DNA from: an uncultured bacterium
Lineage (GTDB): Bacteria; Bacillota; Clostridia; Lachnospirales; Lachnospiraceae
Direction of reading: 5' to 3'
DNA length: 64,000 nt
NCBI GenBank assembly: GCA_947073545.1
Contig: CAMTMP010000003.1
Coordinates: 62,001-126,000, forward strand
Shown here: positions 8,260 through 17,142 of the stretch, one piece after another
How the letters are laid out: each line of letters starts with the position of its first letter
How positions within the stretch are numbered: position 1 is the stretch's first letter
The notes under the pieces: model-generated
Database searches by the model: none
Seen by the model: only the letters and a program-made list of their open reading frames with translations
What the model was told of the DNA's origin: nothing
Translations under genes and position numbers: made by a program

Positions 8260-9951
8260 ATGGAATGGAATCGGGATATGAAAATACAGCGGCCTACGAG
8301 ACGTAAGCTCCTGCTTTTGGTTCCTTTTGCGGTCTGCTATGCCTGTTTTGTCGTGCTGGGGGACTGGCAGGGTTCGGTGGACTACAGCAATGCACAGAAT
8401 TTGGGGCGGCTCGTGTTGTGGGCGGCGGGAAGTTTCGCCGTACTGCTTGCTGCGGGGTTTCTTTTGGAGAATCGGGCTGCTTTGGTCGGTTTTCTGCCAT
8501 CGGGTGTACAGGCAGCCTGCCGCAGAGTCTTTTTGCCGGGAAAAAAAAGGCAGGGACATTGGTGGATCTGGCTTCTCTTTTTCCTGCTATGCCTGCTGTG
8601 TTATCTCCCTTACTTTTTCATGTATTATCCGACGTGGTTTAACAACGATGCGGTGTGGCAGATGGAGCAGGCACTCGGCATGGCTGCAAAATCCAATCAC
8701 CACCCCTATTTTCATACGCTTATCATCAAAGTGTTTCTGACGGTGGGGTATGGTCTGTTTCACGACTATACGGCGGCAGTGGCGCTTTACACCTTTTGCC
8801 AGATGGCACTGACGGCGGCGGTGTTCGGGTTTTGCCTGTATCTTTTGTATCGGCGGGGCACGAAGATTCCGGGGCTCGTTCTCGCTGTATTTTTCTATGC
8901 GTTTCTCCCTGTGAATGGAATGTTCAGCATTTGTATGGGCAAGGATGCTTGGTTTACGGCGGCGTTTTTGCTCTTTGTGTGGGCGCTGCATCATTGTGCG
9001 GAAGGACGAGAGGGGTTACACAACGCGGACGGGCAGATGGGTCTTTGCGGAATGTCGGGTAGACGGCGCTGGCTCTGGTTTTTTGTGACGGGCGTGCTGG
9101 TGTGCCTGCTCAGAAGCAACGGTATCTTTGTCTTTCTGGGGACGGCGGTTGTGCTGGTTTTTTCACAGCGGAAGGAGAGGAAGCGCATGTACACTTCCGT
9201 TGCCGCGGTGCTGTTTTGCAGCTTTCTTTGGCGGGGGCCGATTTTGACGGCTCTTCAGGTGCAGCCGCCGGACACGATCGAGAGCCTGACCATGCCGGTG
9301 CAGCATTTACTCTGCGCCTATGCCAGAGGCGGCAATCTTACCGCTGAGGAAGTAGAGATGTTGGAGACGGTCGTTCCTCTGGAGCAGATCGATGCATACT
9401 ACAACCCCTATCTGTTTGATATGACGAAGAATTATATTCGTGAAAACGGTAATCAACAGGTCATTGCGGAAAATAAGGGGGCGTACGCAAAGCTCTGGCT
9501 GCATGTGGGGCTTCGCAATCCCATGCTTTATCTGGAGGCGGAGATCCGGCAGACGGCGGGGTATTATGCCTTACATATTCCTCACGACCAGATTCTTTAC
9601 AGCGAATACTTTATGGTAGATAATCCCTTTGGCATAGAGAATGAGAGGAAAGTTTTCAGCTACGACGCAAGTTTGGCCATGGGTGAGTTCCTGCAATGGT
9701 TTCAGGCTTTTTACAACAGGGTGTGGAGTCTCGGAATGAATACGTGGCTTCTGCTGTTTGCGCTTGCCTGCGCGCTTTACAGGGGGCGGCGGGCGATTGC
9801 CTTTGTGCCCTGCGTGATGCTTCTGGGGAGTCTGCTTCTGGCGACGCCTGTGTACAATGAGTTCCGGTACGCTTACGGGGTGTTTGTGGCGCTGCCCCTT
9901 TTGTTTGGGCTTGGGGTTGGGGAGGAGCGCGCAAATGCGGCCGGTCATTAA
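8260..9951 (+). CDS. DUF6020-like polytopic membrane protein
   Basis: A 563-residue integral membrane protein with about twelve hydrophobic segments. The stretch 'YPTWFNNDAVWQME...NHHPYFHTLIIK' after the third segment and 'MGKDAWFTA' are characteristic of the DUF6020 family, putative GT-C-like transferases often found in Firmicute polysaccharide loci. A likely low-complexity insert lies at about residues 247-268 (GREGLHNADGQMG). GGAGGA at 8248-8253 supports ATG at 8260, only 3 bp after the GT4 stop. It is the last gene before a 132-bp AT-rich gap. Family assignment is from memory of the motif; biochemical role unproven. Confidence 0.75.
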   Translation: MEWNRDMKIQRPTRRKLLLLVPFAVCYACFVVLGDWQGSVDYSNAQNLGRLVLWAAGSFAVLLAAGFLLENRAALVGFLPSGVQAACRRVFLPGKKRQGHWWIWLLFFLLCLLCYLPYFFMYYPTWFNNDAVWQMEQALGMAAKSNHHPYFHTLIIKVFLTVGYGLFHDYTAAVALYTFCQMALTAAVFGFCLYLLYRRGTKIPGLVLAVFFYAFLPVNGMFSICMGKDAWFTAAFLLFVWALHHCAEGREGLHNADGQMGLCGMSGRRRWLWFFVTGVLVCLLRSNGIFVFLGTAVVLVFSQRKERKRMYTSVAAVLFCSFLWRGPILTALQVQPPDTIESLTMPVQHLLCAYARGGNLTAEEVEMLETVVPLEQIDAYYNPYLFDMTKNYIRENGNQQVIAENKGAYAKLWLHVGLRNPMLYLEAEIRQTAGYYALHIPHDQILYSEYFMVDNPFGIENERKVFSYDASLAMGEFLQWFQAFYNRVWSLGMNTWLLLFALACALYRGRRAIAFVPCVMLLGSLLLATPVYNEFRYAYGVFVALPLLFGLGVGEERANAAGH

Positions 9952-10083
9952 ATAAAAAGCAGCTATCATGCAGACACAAGACTGCTCTTTGACACGTGAA
10001 AATGCGGATTGACAACAATAGATATAAGTGGCACTATTACTTTACGTACACTATATTAAAATGAAAATGTAACGGGGTTACAA
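9952..10083 (+). promoter_or_regulatory. AT-rich gap with candidate promoter before the Dlt-like cassette
   Basis: This 132-bp spacer is richer in A+T than its neighbours and contains two TTGACA hexamers, at 9989-9994 and 10009-10014. The second has only a poor -10 (CACTAT, 17 bp downstream); TATATT at 10052-10057 is another weak candidate. An imperfect inverted pair AAAGCAG/CTGC lies near 9957-9987. It may mark the start of a separate transcript for the cassette at 10084-15510, but no strong promoter is certain. Confidence 0.3.
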
Positions 10084-11163
10084 ATGATGGGAAAATGGGT
10101 AAAAGCGGCATTCTTTCTCCTGCCGCTGTTTCTTTTCATAGGGTGGGTTAACTGGTATGTGGATTCTTACGCTCTTTTGCGGGTTACTTACGATGAGATT
10201 GCAGAGCAGATGGATGCAGGGAAAAATGTGGAGGGGTTGGAAGATTCCGACTACAATGACAGAAACCTTCTGGCGGCGCGTTTGAAGGGGATGGAGGATA
10301 TGCCGCAGGTCATGGTTCTCGGCTCCAGCCGGGTGTACACCTTCGACCATACCATGTTCGGGACGGATTCCTTTTACAATGCGGGGCTGTCGGAGGCTAC
10401 GATTTATGACCTTCTGGCGGTGGCGGGCATCTTGAGTGCGGAGGAGAAACTTCCGGAAACGGTTGTGATCGGCGTGGACGCTTTTCTTTTTAATAAGAGC
10501 CACGACAACGAGAAGTGGAAAGAATTGGAAAGTTACGCAAACTATATGTCGCTTACGCTGGACGGGAAACTGTCGCCGGAGCTTGCGAACCCGCACAAAG
10601 ATACGGGCAGGGAATTATTTAAGGCGCTCTCCTTAGACTATTTTCGCTACAATGTTACGCTTCTGCCCGACAGAAAACGGTTTGTGGTTTCCTACACGGA
10701 TGAATGGGAAACAGAAGGCTATCTCAAGCACGCTGACGGGAGTATCAGCTATCAGCGGGCGCTTCGGGAGGTGGATTCGGCGGATGTGGAGGAAATGACG
10801 AGACAGTCCATGGAGGAGCATGTGGTTTATCGCATGACAGACTACGCGGAGATAGACGAGCGGCATTTTTCACGGCTTTCAGAACTGGCGGATTATCTGT
10901 TGGATGCGGGCGTGGAGGTGATTTTATACTTGCCACCCTATTCGCCCATGATGTATAATTACATAGAATCTGAGGAGGCATTTCAGATCACGTCGGAAGT
11001 GGAGGAAAAGGTGAAAAATCTGGCGGTGGAGAAGGGGATTGCGCTCTACGGTTCCTACGATCCGGCGGGATGCGGCCTTGCAATGACGGATTTGTACGAC
11101 GTGTATCATGTGAAAACGGAGAAGACGGCTGACACTTACTATCCTGTGATTTGGGCCAAATGA
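10084..11163 (+). CDS. SGNH-fold membrane-anchored protein, DltD-like partner of MBOAT
   Basis: A 359-residue protein with one N-terminal membrane anchor (residues 7-24) and an extracytoplasmic domain. VMVLGSSRVYTFDH puts a GxSR-type serine at S81/S82, and near the C-terminus D339-V-Y-H342 gives the Asp-x-x-His of the SGNH hydrolase fold. This topology matches DltD and AlgX/J-type proteins that receive acyl groups from an MBOAT partner outside the cell. It lies 37 bp upstream of a DltA-like enzyme in the same direction. Overall similarity to true DltD is not obvious by eye, so the role is inferred from fold motifs and context. Confidence 0.65.
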   Translation: MMGKWVKAAFFLLPLFLFIGWVNWYVDSYALLRVTYDEIAEQMDAGKNVEGLEDSDYNDRNLLAARLKGMEDMPQVMVLGSSRVYTFDHTMFGTDSFYNAGLSEATIYDLLAVAGILSAEEKLPETVVIGVDAFLFNKSHDNEKWKELESYANYMSLTLDGKLSPELANPHKDTGRELFKALSLDYFRYNVTLLPDRKRFVVSYTDEWETEGYLKHADGSISYQRALREVDSADVEEMTRQSMEEHVVYRMTDYAEIDERHFSRLSELADYLLDAGVEVILYLPPYSPMMYNYIESEEAFQITSEVEEKVKNLAVEKGIALYGSYDPAGCGLAMTDLYDVYHVKTEKTADTYYPVIWAK

Positions 11164-11200
11164 TGTCCAGGCAGGGAACAGCGTCCGGAGGAAAGATAAA

Positions 11201-12757
11201 ATGAAAGCGAACGTTACCTACTGGCTGGACGAGACGGCGGCACGATTCCCCGATAAGACAGCTTATGCGGATGAGAAGAAAGAAATAACTTTCACAGAAT
11301 TGCGGGCGCAGGCCAGAGCCATCGCCTGTGAGCTGACAGAGAGAGGGCTGTTTAAAAAACCTGTCGCCGTTTTTCTGGAAAAAGGAGTGGAAGTGCTTGT
11401 CTCTTTTATGGGGGCGGCTTACAGCAGCAACTTTTACTCCCCGATCGATGTGGACATGCCGGGGAGCCGTGTCAATAAGATTCTGGAAGTGCTGGAACCC
11501 GCCGTGGTGATAACGACAGGGGCTTTGCGGGAAGTCTTTTCTGCGTATGATTATAAGGGGGCGTTCCTTCTGCTGGAGGATGTGTTGGCGCAGGAGGTTT
11601 CTTTGACTGCGGAAGGAGAGGGTGGCTTTGCGGAGCCGGAATTATCTGCGCGGGAGGCGGCTTTGGAGGCGGCGAGAAAGCGCGGCATAGACACCGATCT
11701 TTTGTATGTGCTCTTTACGTCCGGATCCACGGGCGTGCCAAAGGGCGTGACCATCAACCACCGGGCGGTGATCGACTACATAGACTGGGTAACAGAAACC
11801 TTTGAAATCACGGAGAAAGACAGTTTCGGCAATCAGGCGCCGTTTTACTTTGACAATTCCATTCTGGATATTTACAGCACCCTGAAAACGGGAGCGACAA
11901 CTTACATTATTCCGAAAACACTTTTTGCGCAGCCGGTGCCTCTTCTGGAATATTTGAAGGAAAAGAAGATCAATACCATTTTCTGGGTGCCGTCGGCGTT
12001 GATTGTGGTGGCGAAGCTGAAAGCGTTTAAAAATGTGGATTTGTCGAACACGCTTCGGCGGGTGTTATTCTGCGGTGAGGTCATGCCAAACAAGCAGCTT
12101 AACGTATGGCGGAAATTTTTGCCGGAGGTACAGTACGCGAACCTGTACGGCCCCACGGAGATCACGGATGCCTGCACGTATTATATTGTAAACCGGGAAT
12201 TTTCTGACGAGGAGCCGCTCCCCATCGGTTATCCTATGGCGAACACGGACATTCTTGTTTTAAATGAGAAAAACGAACCGGTGACGGGTGAGGAACCGGG
12301 TGAACTCTGCGTCAGAGGCACGTCCCTGTCCATGGGATACTACAGGAATCCGGAGAAGACGAAGGAGGCCTTCGTCCAGAATCCGCTGAATCAGGCGGCA
12401 CCGGAGCTGATTTACCGGACGGGAGATATCGTGAAATATAATGAGCGCGGGGAGATTATATATCTTTCCAGAAAGGACTTCCAGATAAAGCATATGGGAC
12501 ACAGAATCGAGCTGGGAGAGATTGAGACGGCGGTGTCCTCGCTTTCTGAAATTTCCCTGAACTGTTGTCTCTATGACGAGAAGCGTCAAAAGATCGTGCT
12601 TTTTATTGAGGAGGAGCTGGAAAAGGCGTATATCAATGAAAAGATTTCTCATCTTGTGCCGGAGTACATGCTGCCGAATAAGGTGATTCGGGTGGAGAAA
12701 ATGCCGATCAACGCCAACGGCAAGATTGACCGGGTAAAGTTGAAGGAGCTTTTATGA
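11201..12757 (+). CDS. DltA-like amino acid adenylating enzyme (aminoacyl-carrier-protein ligase)
   Basis: A 518-residue ANL-superfamily enzyme that would activate a carboxylate with ATP and load it as a thioester on a carrier protein. Visible core motifs: A3 LFTSGSTGVPKG near residue 172, A4 'FYFDNSILDIYSTL', A5 LYGPTE, A7 'YRTGD', A8 GHRIELGEIE and the A10 lysine K508 in NANGKID. VLFCGEV contains C291, matching the Cys that influences D-alanine selection in Bacillus DltA. There is no fused carrier domain, as in DltA. It overlaps the downstream formyltransferase by 4 bp, and the carrier protein and MBOAT genes follow. D-Ala or a related small amino acid is the best guess. Confidence 0.85.
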   Translation: MKANVTYWLDETAARFPDKTAYADEKKEITFTELRAQARAIACELTERGLFKKPVAVFLEKGVEVLVSFMGAAYSSNFYSPIDVDMPGSRVNKILEVLEPAVVITTGALREVFSAYDYKGAFLLLEDVLAQEVSLTAEGEGGFAEPELSAREAALEAARKRGIDTDLLYVLFTSGSTGVPKGVTINHRAVIDYIDWVTETFEITEKDSFGNQAPFYFDNSILDIYSTLKTGATTYIIPKTLFAQPVPLLEYLKEKKINTIFWVPSALIVVAKLKAFKNVDLSNTLRRVLFCGEVMPNKQLNVWRKFLPEVQYANLYGPTEITDACTYYIVNREFSDEEPLPIGYPMANTDILVLNEKNEPVTGEEPGELCVRGTSLSMGYYRNPEKTKEAFVQNPLNQAAPELIYRTGDIVKYNERGEIIYLSRKDFQIKHMGHRIELGEIETAVSSLSEISLNCCLYDEKRQKIVLFIEEELEKAYINEKISHLVPEYMLPNKVIRVEKMPINANGKIDRVKLKELL

Positions 12758-13611
12758 ATACGGATTTTGGGCGTGTTGTGGTGATCGGTTACGGTAAGGC
12801 CACGGGTGAGATATTGAAATATACGGATGACAGGCAGGCTGATTATGGTTATGAACTGGAATTTATCGAACATGAGCCACATGTCCTTGGCGTTACGAGG
12901 CAGATTTGTGAGGAGAGAGGGATTCCTTTCGCATCCATGCCGGATAAGCGGGAACTTGCCGGTTACCTTGGTGAAATACAGGAGAAAACACTGATTGTCT
13001 CCGCCAGCAACAATTTTTTGTTTCCGGCGGCAGTGGTAGAGCGGGAGAATATCACAATTATCAACTTTCACAATGCGCTTCTGCCGGAGTATCCAGGAAG
13101 AAACGCACCGAGCTGGGTTATTTATCAGGGTGAGGCGCGGACAGGCATCACATGGCATTATGTGACGGCGGGGGTGGACGAAGGAAACATCATTATACAA
13201 AAAAGCTGTGAGATCGGTTCCGACACGAAGGCGTATGAGCTGACGGAAACGTTGATGGATCTGGCATATGAGGGATTTTGCGAGTGCTTTGACAGCGTTT
13301 TGCAGGAAAATGCCGAGGCGAAGCCACAGGGCTTTTCGCCAGAGAGACGGATGTACCGTTCGTCCGAGATACCGGGGGGCGGGGTTCTGCATCCGGAGGA
13401 GCCGACGGAAAATGCATACCGCCTGCTTCGCAGTGTGGATTACGGGAAAAGCGGGATATTTCCCCCGGTGCAGATGGAAATTGACGGAAAACGGGCGGAA
13501 ATCCTGCGGTACCGGAAGATTGCCCCGGAAAAGAAAAAGGAGGGCACAGACATGCGCTATCTGCCGTTTGCGGACGGGGAGCTGCTGAAGATAAAATATC
13601 GTATGTTATGA
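12754..13611 (+). CDS. Fmt-like formyltransferase embedded in the Dlt-like cassette
   Basis: A 285-residue formyltransferase-family protein. INFHNALLPEYPGRNAPSW supplies N104 and H106, and VDEGNI supplies D142. This reproduces the Asn-x-His...Asp triad of ArnA and Fmt with the same His-to-Asp spacing (36). It would transfer formyl from N10-formyl-THF to an amino group. It starts in an ATGA overlap with the DltA-like gene and is followed by the carrier protein, so a carrier-bound aminoacyl thioester is an attractive substrate, as for formylation domains of nonribosomal synthetases such as gramicidin's. An amino sugar remains a possible substrate. Its C-terminal region is less like Met-tRNA formyltransferase. 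Confidence 0.8.
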   Translation: MNTDFGRVVVIGYGKATGEILKYTDDRQADYGYELEFIEHEPHVLGVTRQICEERGIPFASMPDKRELAGYLGEIQEKTLIVSASNNFLFPAAVVERENITIINFHNALLPEYPGRNAPSWVIYQGEARTGITWHYVTAGVDEGNIIIQKSCEIGSDTKAYELTETLMDLAYEGFCECFDSVLQENAEAKPQGFSPERRMYRSSEIPGGGVLHPEEPTENAYRLLRSVDYGKSGIFPPVQMEIDGKRAEILRYRKIAPEKKKEGTDMRYLPFADGELLKIKYRML

Positions 13612-13695
13612 AAAGAAAGAAACAGGAATCAAAAATCTGCGGATGCAGGTATAAAAGATAAGTGTGGATGAAAGAAGAGAAAGGGAAGCGGTTTT

Positions 13696-13926
13696 ATGGA
13701 AGAAAAAATTTTAGAAGTATTGGAAGAGTACTGTGAGGAGGCCCTAAGTTATACGGGTGACAACATGATGGAGGAGGGTGTGATCGACTCCTTTACGGTC
13801 ATCAATATTGTGAGTGAGCTGGAGGATGTTTTTGATATTGAAATCGACGCCAAGTATGTGGTGGCGGAGAATTTCAGGAACAAAGAGGCGATCATAGAAC
13901 TGGTACGACAATTGGTGGAAGAATAA
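13696..13926 (+). CDS. acyl/aminoacyl carrier protein (DltC-like)
   Basis: A 76-residue acidic helical protein of carrier-protein size. GVIDSFTVINIV places S32 as the probable 4'-phosphopantetheine attachment site; DSF replaces the commoner DSL, and DltC proteins have DSM here. It would carry the residue activated by the DltA-like enzyme in the cytosol and present it to the MBOAT protein, whose gene begins 3 bp after this stop. An 84-bp spacer with no evident gene precedes it. Which ligase loads it is inferred from adjacency. Confidence 0.85.
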   Translation: MEEKILEVLEEYCEEALSYTGDNMMEEGVIDSFTVINIVSELEDVFDIEIDAKYVVAENFRNKEAIIELVRQLVEE

Positions 13927-13929
13927 GAT

Positions 13930-15510
13930 ATGCAATTTTTATCTGCTGTATTTATTATACTGTGGGTGATTTCCTTTGCCCTCTATTATCTGGTACCGGC
14001 GAAGCGGCAGTGGATCATTTTGGCCGTGGCAAGCGGCCTGTTTTACGTGGCCGGGACGGGCGGGATTCCGGTGGGGATTGTCCTGACGGGGGCGGGCGCT
14101 TATGTAAGCGGCCTGTATGTAAAACGCAGTCTGGAAGCGCAGAAAGCGGCGCTTTCGGCTGTCGTGGAAAAAGAGCAGAAAAAGGCAGTAAAGCTGGGAT
14201 TTGAGAGACGCAGAAGACGTGTTCAAATCCTTTATTTTGTGTTGAGCCTGGGAATTTTGTTTTGCACGAAGTACATGGTTGTGATTCTGCCGTTTTTACA
14301 GAAGGCAGGACTGACCACACCCTACAGCGACGTTTTTTTTGCCCGTGTGGTGATGCCTTTGGGGGTGTCCTTTTACACGCTGACTGCGATCAGCTATGTG
14401 GTGGATGTGGGGCGGGAACAGTGTCAGGCACAGGAAAATCCGGTGAAACTTTTCCTGTTTTTGGCATATTTTCCGTCGATCACGCAGGGGCCTTTCAACC
14501 GCTATGGGAAATTGCAGAGGGAATTTGAGAGGGACCATGTCTTTGATTATGAGAGAATGCTTTTCGGTGTGCAGCGGTTTGTCTGGGGCGCGTTCAAAAA
14601 GCTGGTGATCGCGGACCGGATCAATCTTTTTGTGGGAAATGTGTTTGGGAGCGTGGACGGCGGATTTCCGGGCAGCATATACGCACTGGCCGTGGTTCTC
14701 TATATGATTCAGCTCTATGCGGATTTTTCCGGGTATATGGATATGGCGCTGGGAGTCAGCGAGACTTTCGATATTATTCTTCCGGAGAACTTTAAGAGAC
14801 CTTATTTTTCTAAGTCTGTGGCGGAATTTTGGCGCAGATGGCATATTACGCTTGGAACATGGTTTAAGGACTATGTGATGTTTTCCTTTGTCATGTCGGG
14901 GGCGGGACGGAAAATCGGCAAAGCGGCGAAGAAAAAGATGCCCCGCATGGGAAAGCATGTGACGGGCATTCTCGGGACGATGTTTGTCTGGCTGCTGACG
15001 GGTATGTGGCACGGCAGAACGATGAGCTATATTTTGTGGGGCGTCTACTACGGCGTGATTATGTGTGTTTCCCTCGTTTTGGAATCCCGGTACGGCGTGT
15101 GGAAGGAGAAACTTCATATAAAAGAAGGAAAAGCCTATGCCTTCTTCGCGATGGCCAGAACGTGGGTGATCGTGTTTGCGGCGGATGTGCTGATCCGTTC
15201 GGATAGCCTTTCTCAGGCGGGGCAGATTTATAGGGCGCTTCTTATGGACTTCCGGCTGAAAGAAGGAATCCTGGGCGTGACTGATTTTGGGCTTAGCAGA
15301 TACGGATTTTTGCTGCTGGCGGCGACATGTCTTTTGTGGCTTGCGGTTTCCGTCTGGGAGGAACAGGGGAAAGACGTGCGGCGGATGCTTGCGGCCAGTC
15401 CGATGGCGGTGAGATGGTGCTGCTATTACGGTGTGGTACTCCTTTTGGTGATTACGGGTATTTACGGTGGGAGCTACGATACGGCGGCATTTTTGTATCA
15501 AAGTTTCTGA
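13930..15510 (+). CDS. MBOAT-family membrane acyltransferase (DltB/AlgI-like)
   Basis: A 526-residue polytopic membrane protein with about ten to eleven hydrophobic segments. The hallmark FWRRWHITLGTWFKDY has H305, and the invariant active-site His is H361 in TGMWHG. MBOAT proteins of this DltB/AlgI/PatA branch move acyl or aminoacyl groups from a cytosolic thioester donor to the outside, usually with an SGNH partner. The start lies 3 bp after the carrier protein stop, which strongly couples the two. Together with the adenylating enzyme and the SGNH protein at 10084 it forms a complete Dlt-like set. The acceptor is presumably the exported polysaccharide but could be teichoic acid. Confidence 0.92.
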   Translation: MQFLSAVFIILWVISFALYYLVPAKRQWIILAVASGLFYVAGTGGIPVGIVLTGAGAYVSGLYVKRSLEAQKAALSAVVEKEQKKAVKLGFERRRRRVQILYFVLSLGILFCTKYMVVILPFLQKAGLTTPYSDVFFARVVMPLGVSFYTLTAISYVVDVGREQCQAQENPVKLFLFLAYFPSITQGPFNRYGKLQREFERDHVFDYERMLFGVQRFVWGAFKKLVIADRINLFVGNVFGSVDGGFPGSIYALAVVLYMIQLYADFSGYMDMALGVSETFDIILPENFKRPYFSKSVAEFWRRWHITLGTWFKDYVMFSFVMSGAGRKIGKAAKKKMPRMGKHVTGILGTMFVWLLTGMWHGRTMSYILWGVYYGVIMCVSLVLESRYGVWKEKLHIKEGKAYAFFAMARTWVIVFAADVLIRSDSLSQAGQIYRALLMDFRLKEGILGVTDFGLSRYGFLLLAATCLLWLAVSVWEEQGKDVRRMLAASPMAVRWCCYYGVVLLLVITGIYGGSYDTAAFLYQSF

Positions 15511-15562
15511 CAACAGTCTGGCGGGAGCGGATGGGCGTGTGCGAAGCGGGAGGAGTAAGGGA

Positions 15563-17071
15563 GTGAGAGGTAAAAAGGCAGCGGGAATTTTGTTTTCAAT
15601 AGCGTGTGTTATCGTAATTGCGGCAGTGACGATGGTTTTCGCGATGGGGGCAGGCTATACTGTTCTCAGCGGGGATGATTTCACCCATGGCGTGCGGGTG
15701 GGCGTGTACCATGTTTCGCTGCCGCGGTATTTTGCAGCGTCTCTTCTGTATGTACAGGACTTGTATATGGATTGGCAGGGGACTTGGTTTTCCATGTTCC
15801 TGCAGGCATTTCTCTCCCCGATCAACAATTTCGGTCTGCCCCAGCTTAGGGTGGTGATGGTAGGAAACGCGCTGCTGTTTCTCGTTTCGCTGGCTGTTTT
15901 TTTGTGGACGGGGCTGTCTTTTTTCCGGATGGAGACGGGAATGGGCATCGGTGAGGCGGAAAGATCCGGCGGGCAGACGGCAGGCAGGGGGAAGAGTCTT
16001 ATGCCGCTTCAGGCGGTGATCCTCACGCTTTTCTTTTTGAGCGTGGTGAATGCGGATGTCTATGCGGAAATTTACTTTTGGTTTTCCGGGGCGGTGGCGT
16101 ACAGTATGCCGTTTTCCCTTATGCTCATTGCCCTGACGCTGTTTCTTCTTATAAATAAGGAGGAGGGCAGCCCGCGCAGGAAAAAAGTCCGGGCGGGAAA
16201 AGCGGCGGCTCTTTTGTTTCTGTCCTCCGGCGGATCGCTGGCGGTGGCGGGTGTGGGATGTTACACGGCCCTGATGCTGACGGCGGTGTTTTTTCTCTCC
16301 ACGGGGAAATGGTCCCGGTATAACCTGACCGTGTTTGCGGCGGGCTTTGCCGGCGCGCTGATCAATGTGGCCGCGCCCGGCAATTTTTCCAGACATGACG
16401 GCACGGCGGGAGCCGGTCTGCATTTTGGGCAGGCGATCGGTTATACGGTGCGCATGTTTGCGGAGGAGTCGGCCAGACTGTTTCGGGAGACGATACTTGG
16501 ACTGGTGTTTTTATTCGTGATTGCGGCGGGCGTGTATCTGTCGGGAAGATGCAGGATTGCGCTTCGGGCGTATGGCATTGCAACGACGTTTGCGCTTTTT
16601 GCGGGGCTTGTGGCGTACTTTCCCGTGGCGCTCGGGTATGGCGGGTATTATGTGCCAAACAGATGTTATTTTATAATCGACACAGCTATGGTGATTTCCC
16701 TCTTAAATCTGGCGCTGTTTTTGGGTATCTGTGCGCACAGGCTTGGCGGACTGCCATCAGACGGACGCGCGGTTATGGTGTCGCTCTATATTTGTCTGGC
16801 GGCGGTTGTTGTCACTCCGCTGTCCATGGAGGAGCTGCCTCTTTACCGTGTGGCGCGTTATGTACACAACGGAAGTTACCGGGCGTATTATGAAAAATGC
16901 GCCGCGATTTATGAGTATCTGGAAGCCTGTCCGGAGGAGGACGTGGTACTGGAAATGCCGGAATATATCGAGGATTTTGAGTGCTTTTATATCGACGGGG
17001 ATGAAACGGGCTGGGTGAATCAGGGCATTGCCGCATATTACGGAAAGCGATCCGTGAGGCGGGCGCAGTAG
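15563..17071 (+). CDS. DUF6056-like polytopic membrane protein
   Basis: A 502-residue membrane protein with about eleven hydrophobic segments. The first outer loop reads 'LSGDDFTHGVRV' and is followed by YMDWQGTWFSMFLQ; 'DDF' plus 'WQGT' recur in the protein at 30015-31535, and both look like the DUF6056 family of putative GT-C-like enzymes. The start chosen is GTG at 15563 because GGGAGGAG lies 7 bp upstream; earlier in-frame starts overlap the MBOAT gene. An insert 'GEAERSGGQTAGRGKS' (about residues 131-146) is probably cytoplasmic. The role is unknown; transfer of a lipid-linked sugar outside the membrane is plausible. Confidence 0.7.
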   Translation: MRGKKAAGILFSIACVIVIAAVTMVFAMGAGYTVLSGDDFTHGVRVGVYHVSLPRYFAASLLYVQDLYMDWQGTWFSMFLQAFLSPINNFGLPQLRVVMVGNALLFLVSLAVFLWTGLSFFRMETGMGIGEAERSGGQTAGRGKSLMPLQAVILTLFFLSVVNADVYAEIYFWFSGAVAYSMPFSLMLIALTLFLLINKEEGSPRRKKVRAGKAAALLFLSSGGSLAVAGVGCYTALMLTAVFFLSTGKWSRYNLTVFAAGFAGALINVAAPGNFSRHDGTAGAGLHFGQAIGYTVRMFAEESARLFRETILGLVFLFVIAAGVYLSGRCRIALRAYGIATTFALFAGLVAYFPVALGYGGYYVPNRCYFIIDTAMVISLLNLALFLGICAHRLGGLPSDGRAVMVSLYICLAAVVVTPLSMEELPLYRVARYVHNGSYRAYYEKCAAIYEYLEACPEEDVVLEMPEYIEDFECFYIDGDETGWVNQGIAAYYGKRSVRRAQ

Positions 17072-17082
17072 CGGTTTTTTTT

Positions 17083-17142
17083 AAAGTATGGTAAACTTAT
17101 TCAAAAGTAGAGAGGCATGCAGCCATCAGAGCGGAGGAAAAT
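17083..17142 (+). promoter_or_regulatory. candidate extended -10 promoter
   Basis: After a T8 run at 17075-17082, TGG-TAAACT at 17089-17097 fits an extended -10 element; no -35 match is visible 17 bp upstream. The downstream deacetylase ATG is at 17143 with GGAGGAAA just before it. Low confidence because a single hexamer is weak evidence. Confidence 0.25.

Noticed and set aside
9989-9994. TTGACA as the -35 of a strong promoter
   Set aside because: No TATAAT-like sequence lies 16-18 bp downstream; kept only as part of a low-confidence regulatory region.
14296-15513. Open frame of 405 codons on the - strand
   Set aside because: Antisense to the MBOAT gene, whose conserved motifs fix the coding strand.
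17075-17082. T8 run just after the DUF6056-like gene as an intrinsic terminator
   Set aside because: No stable stem precedes it; only a weak ACGGA/TCCGT pair about 20 nt upstream was found.
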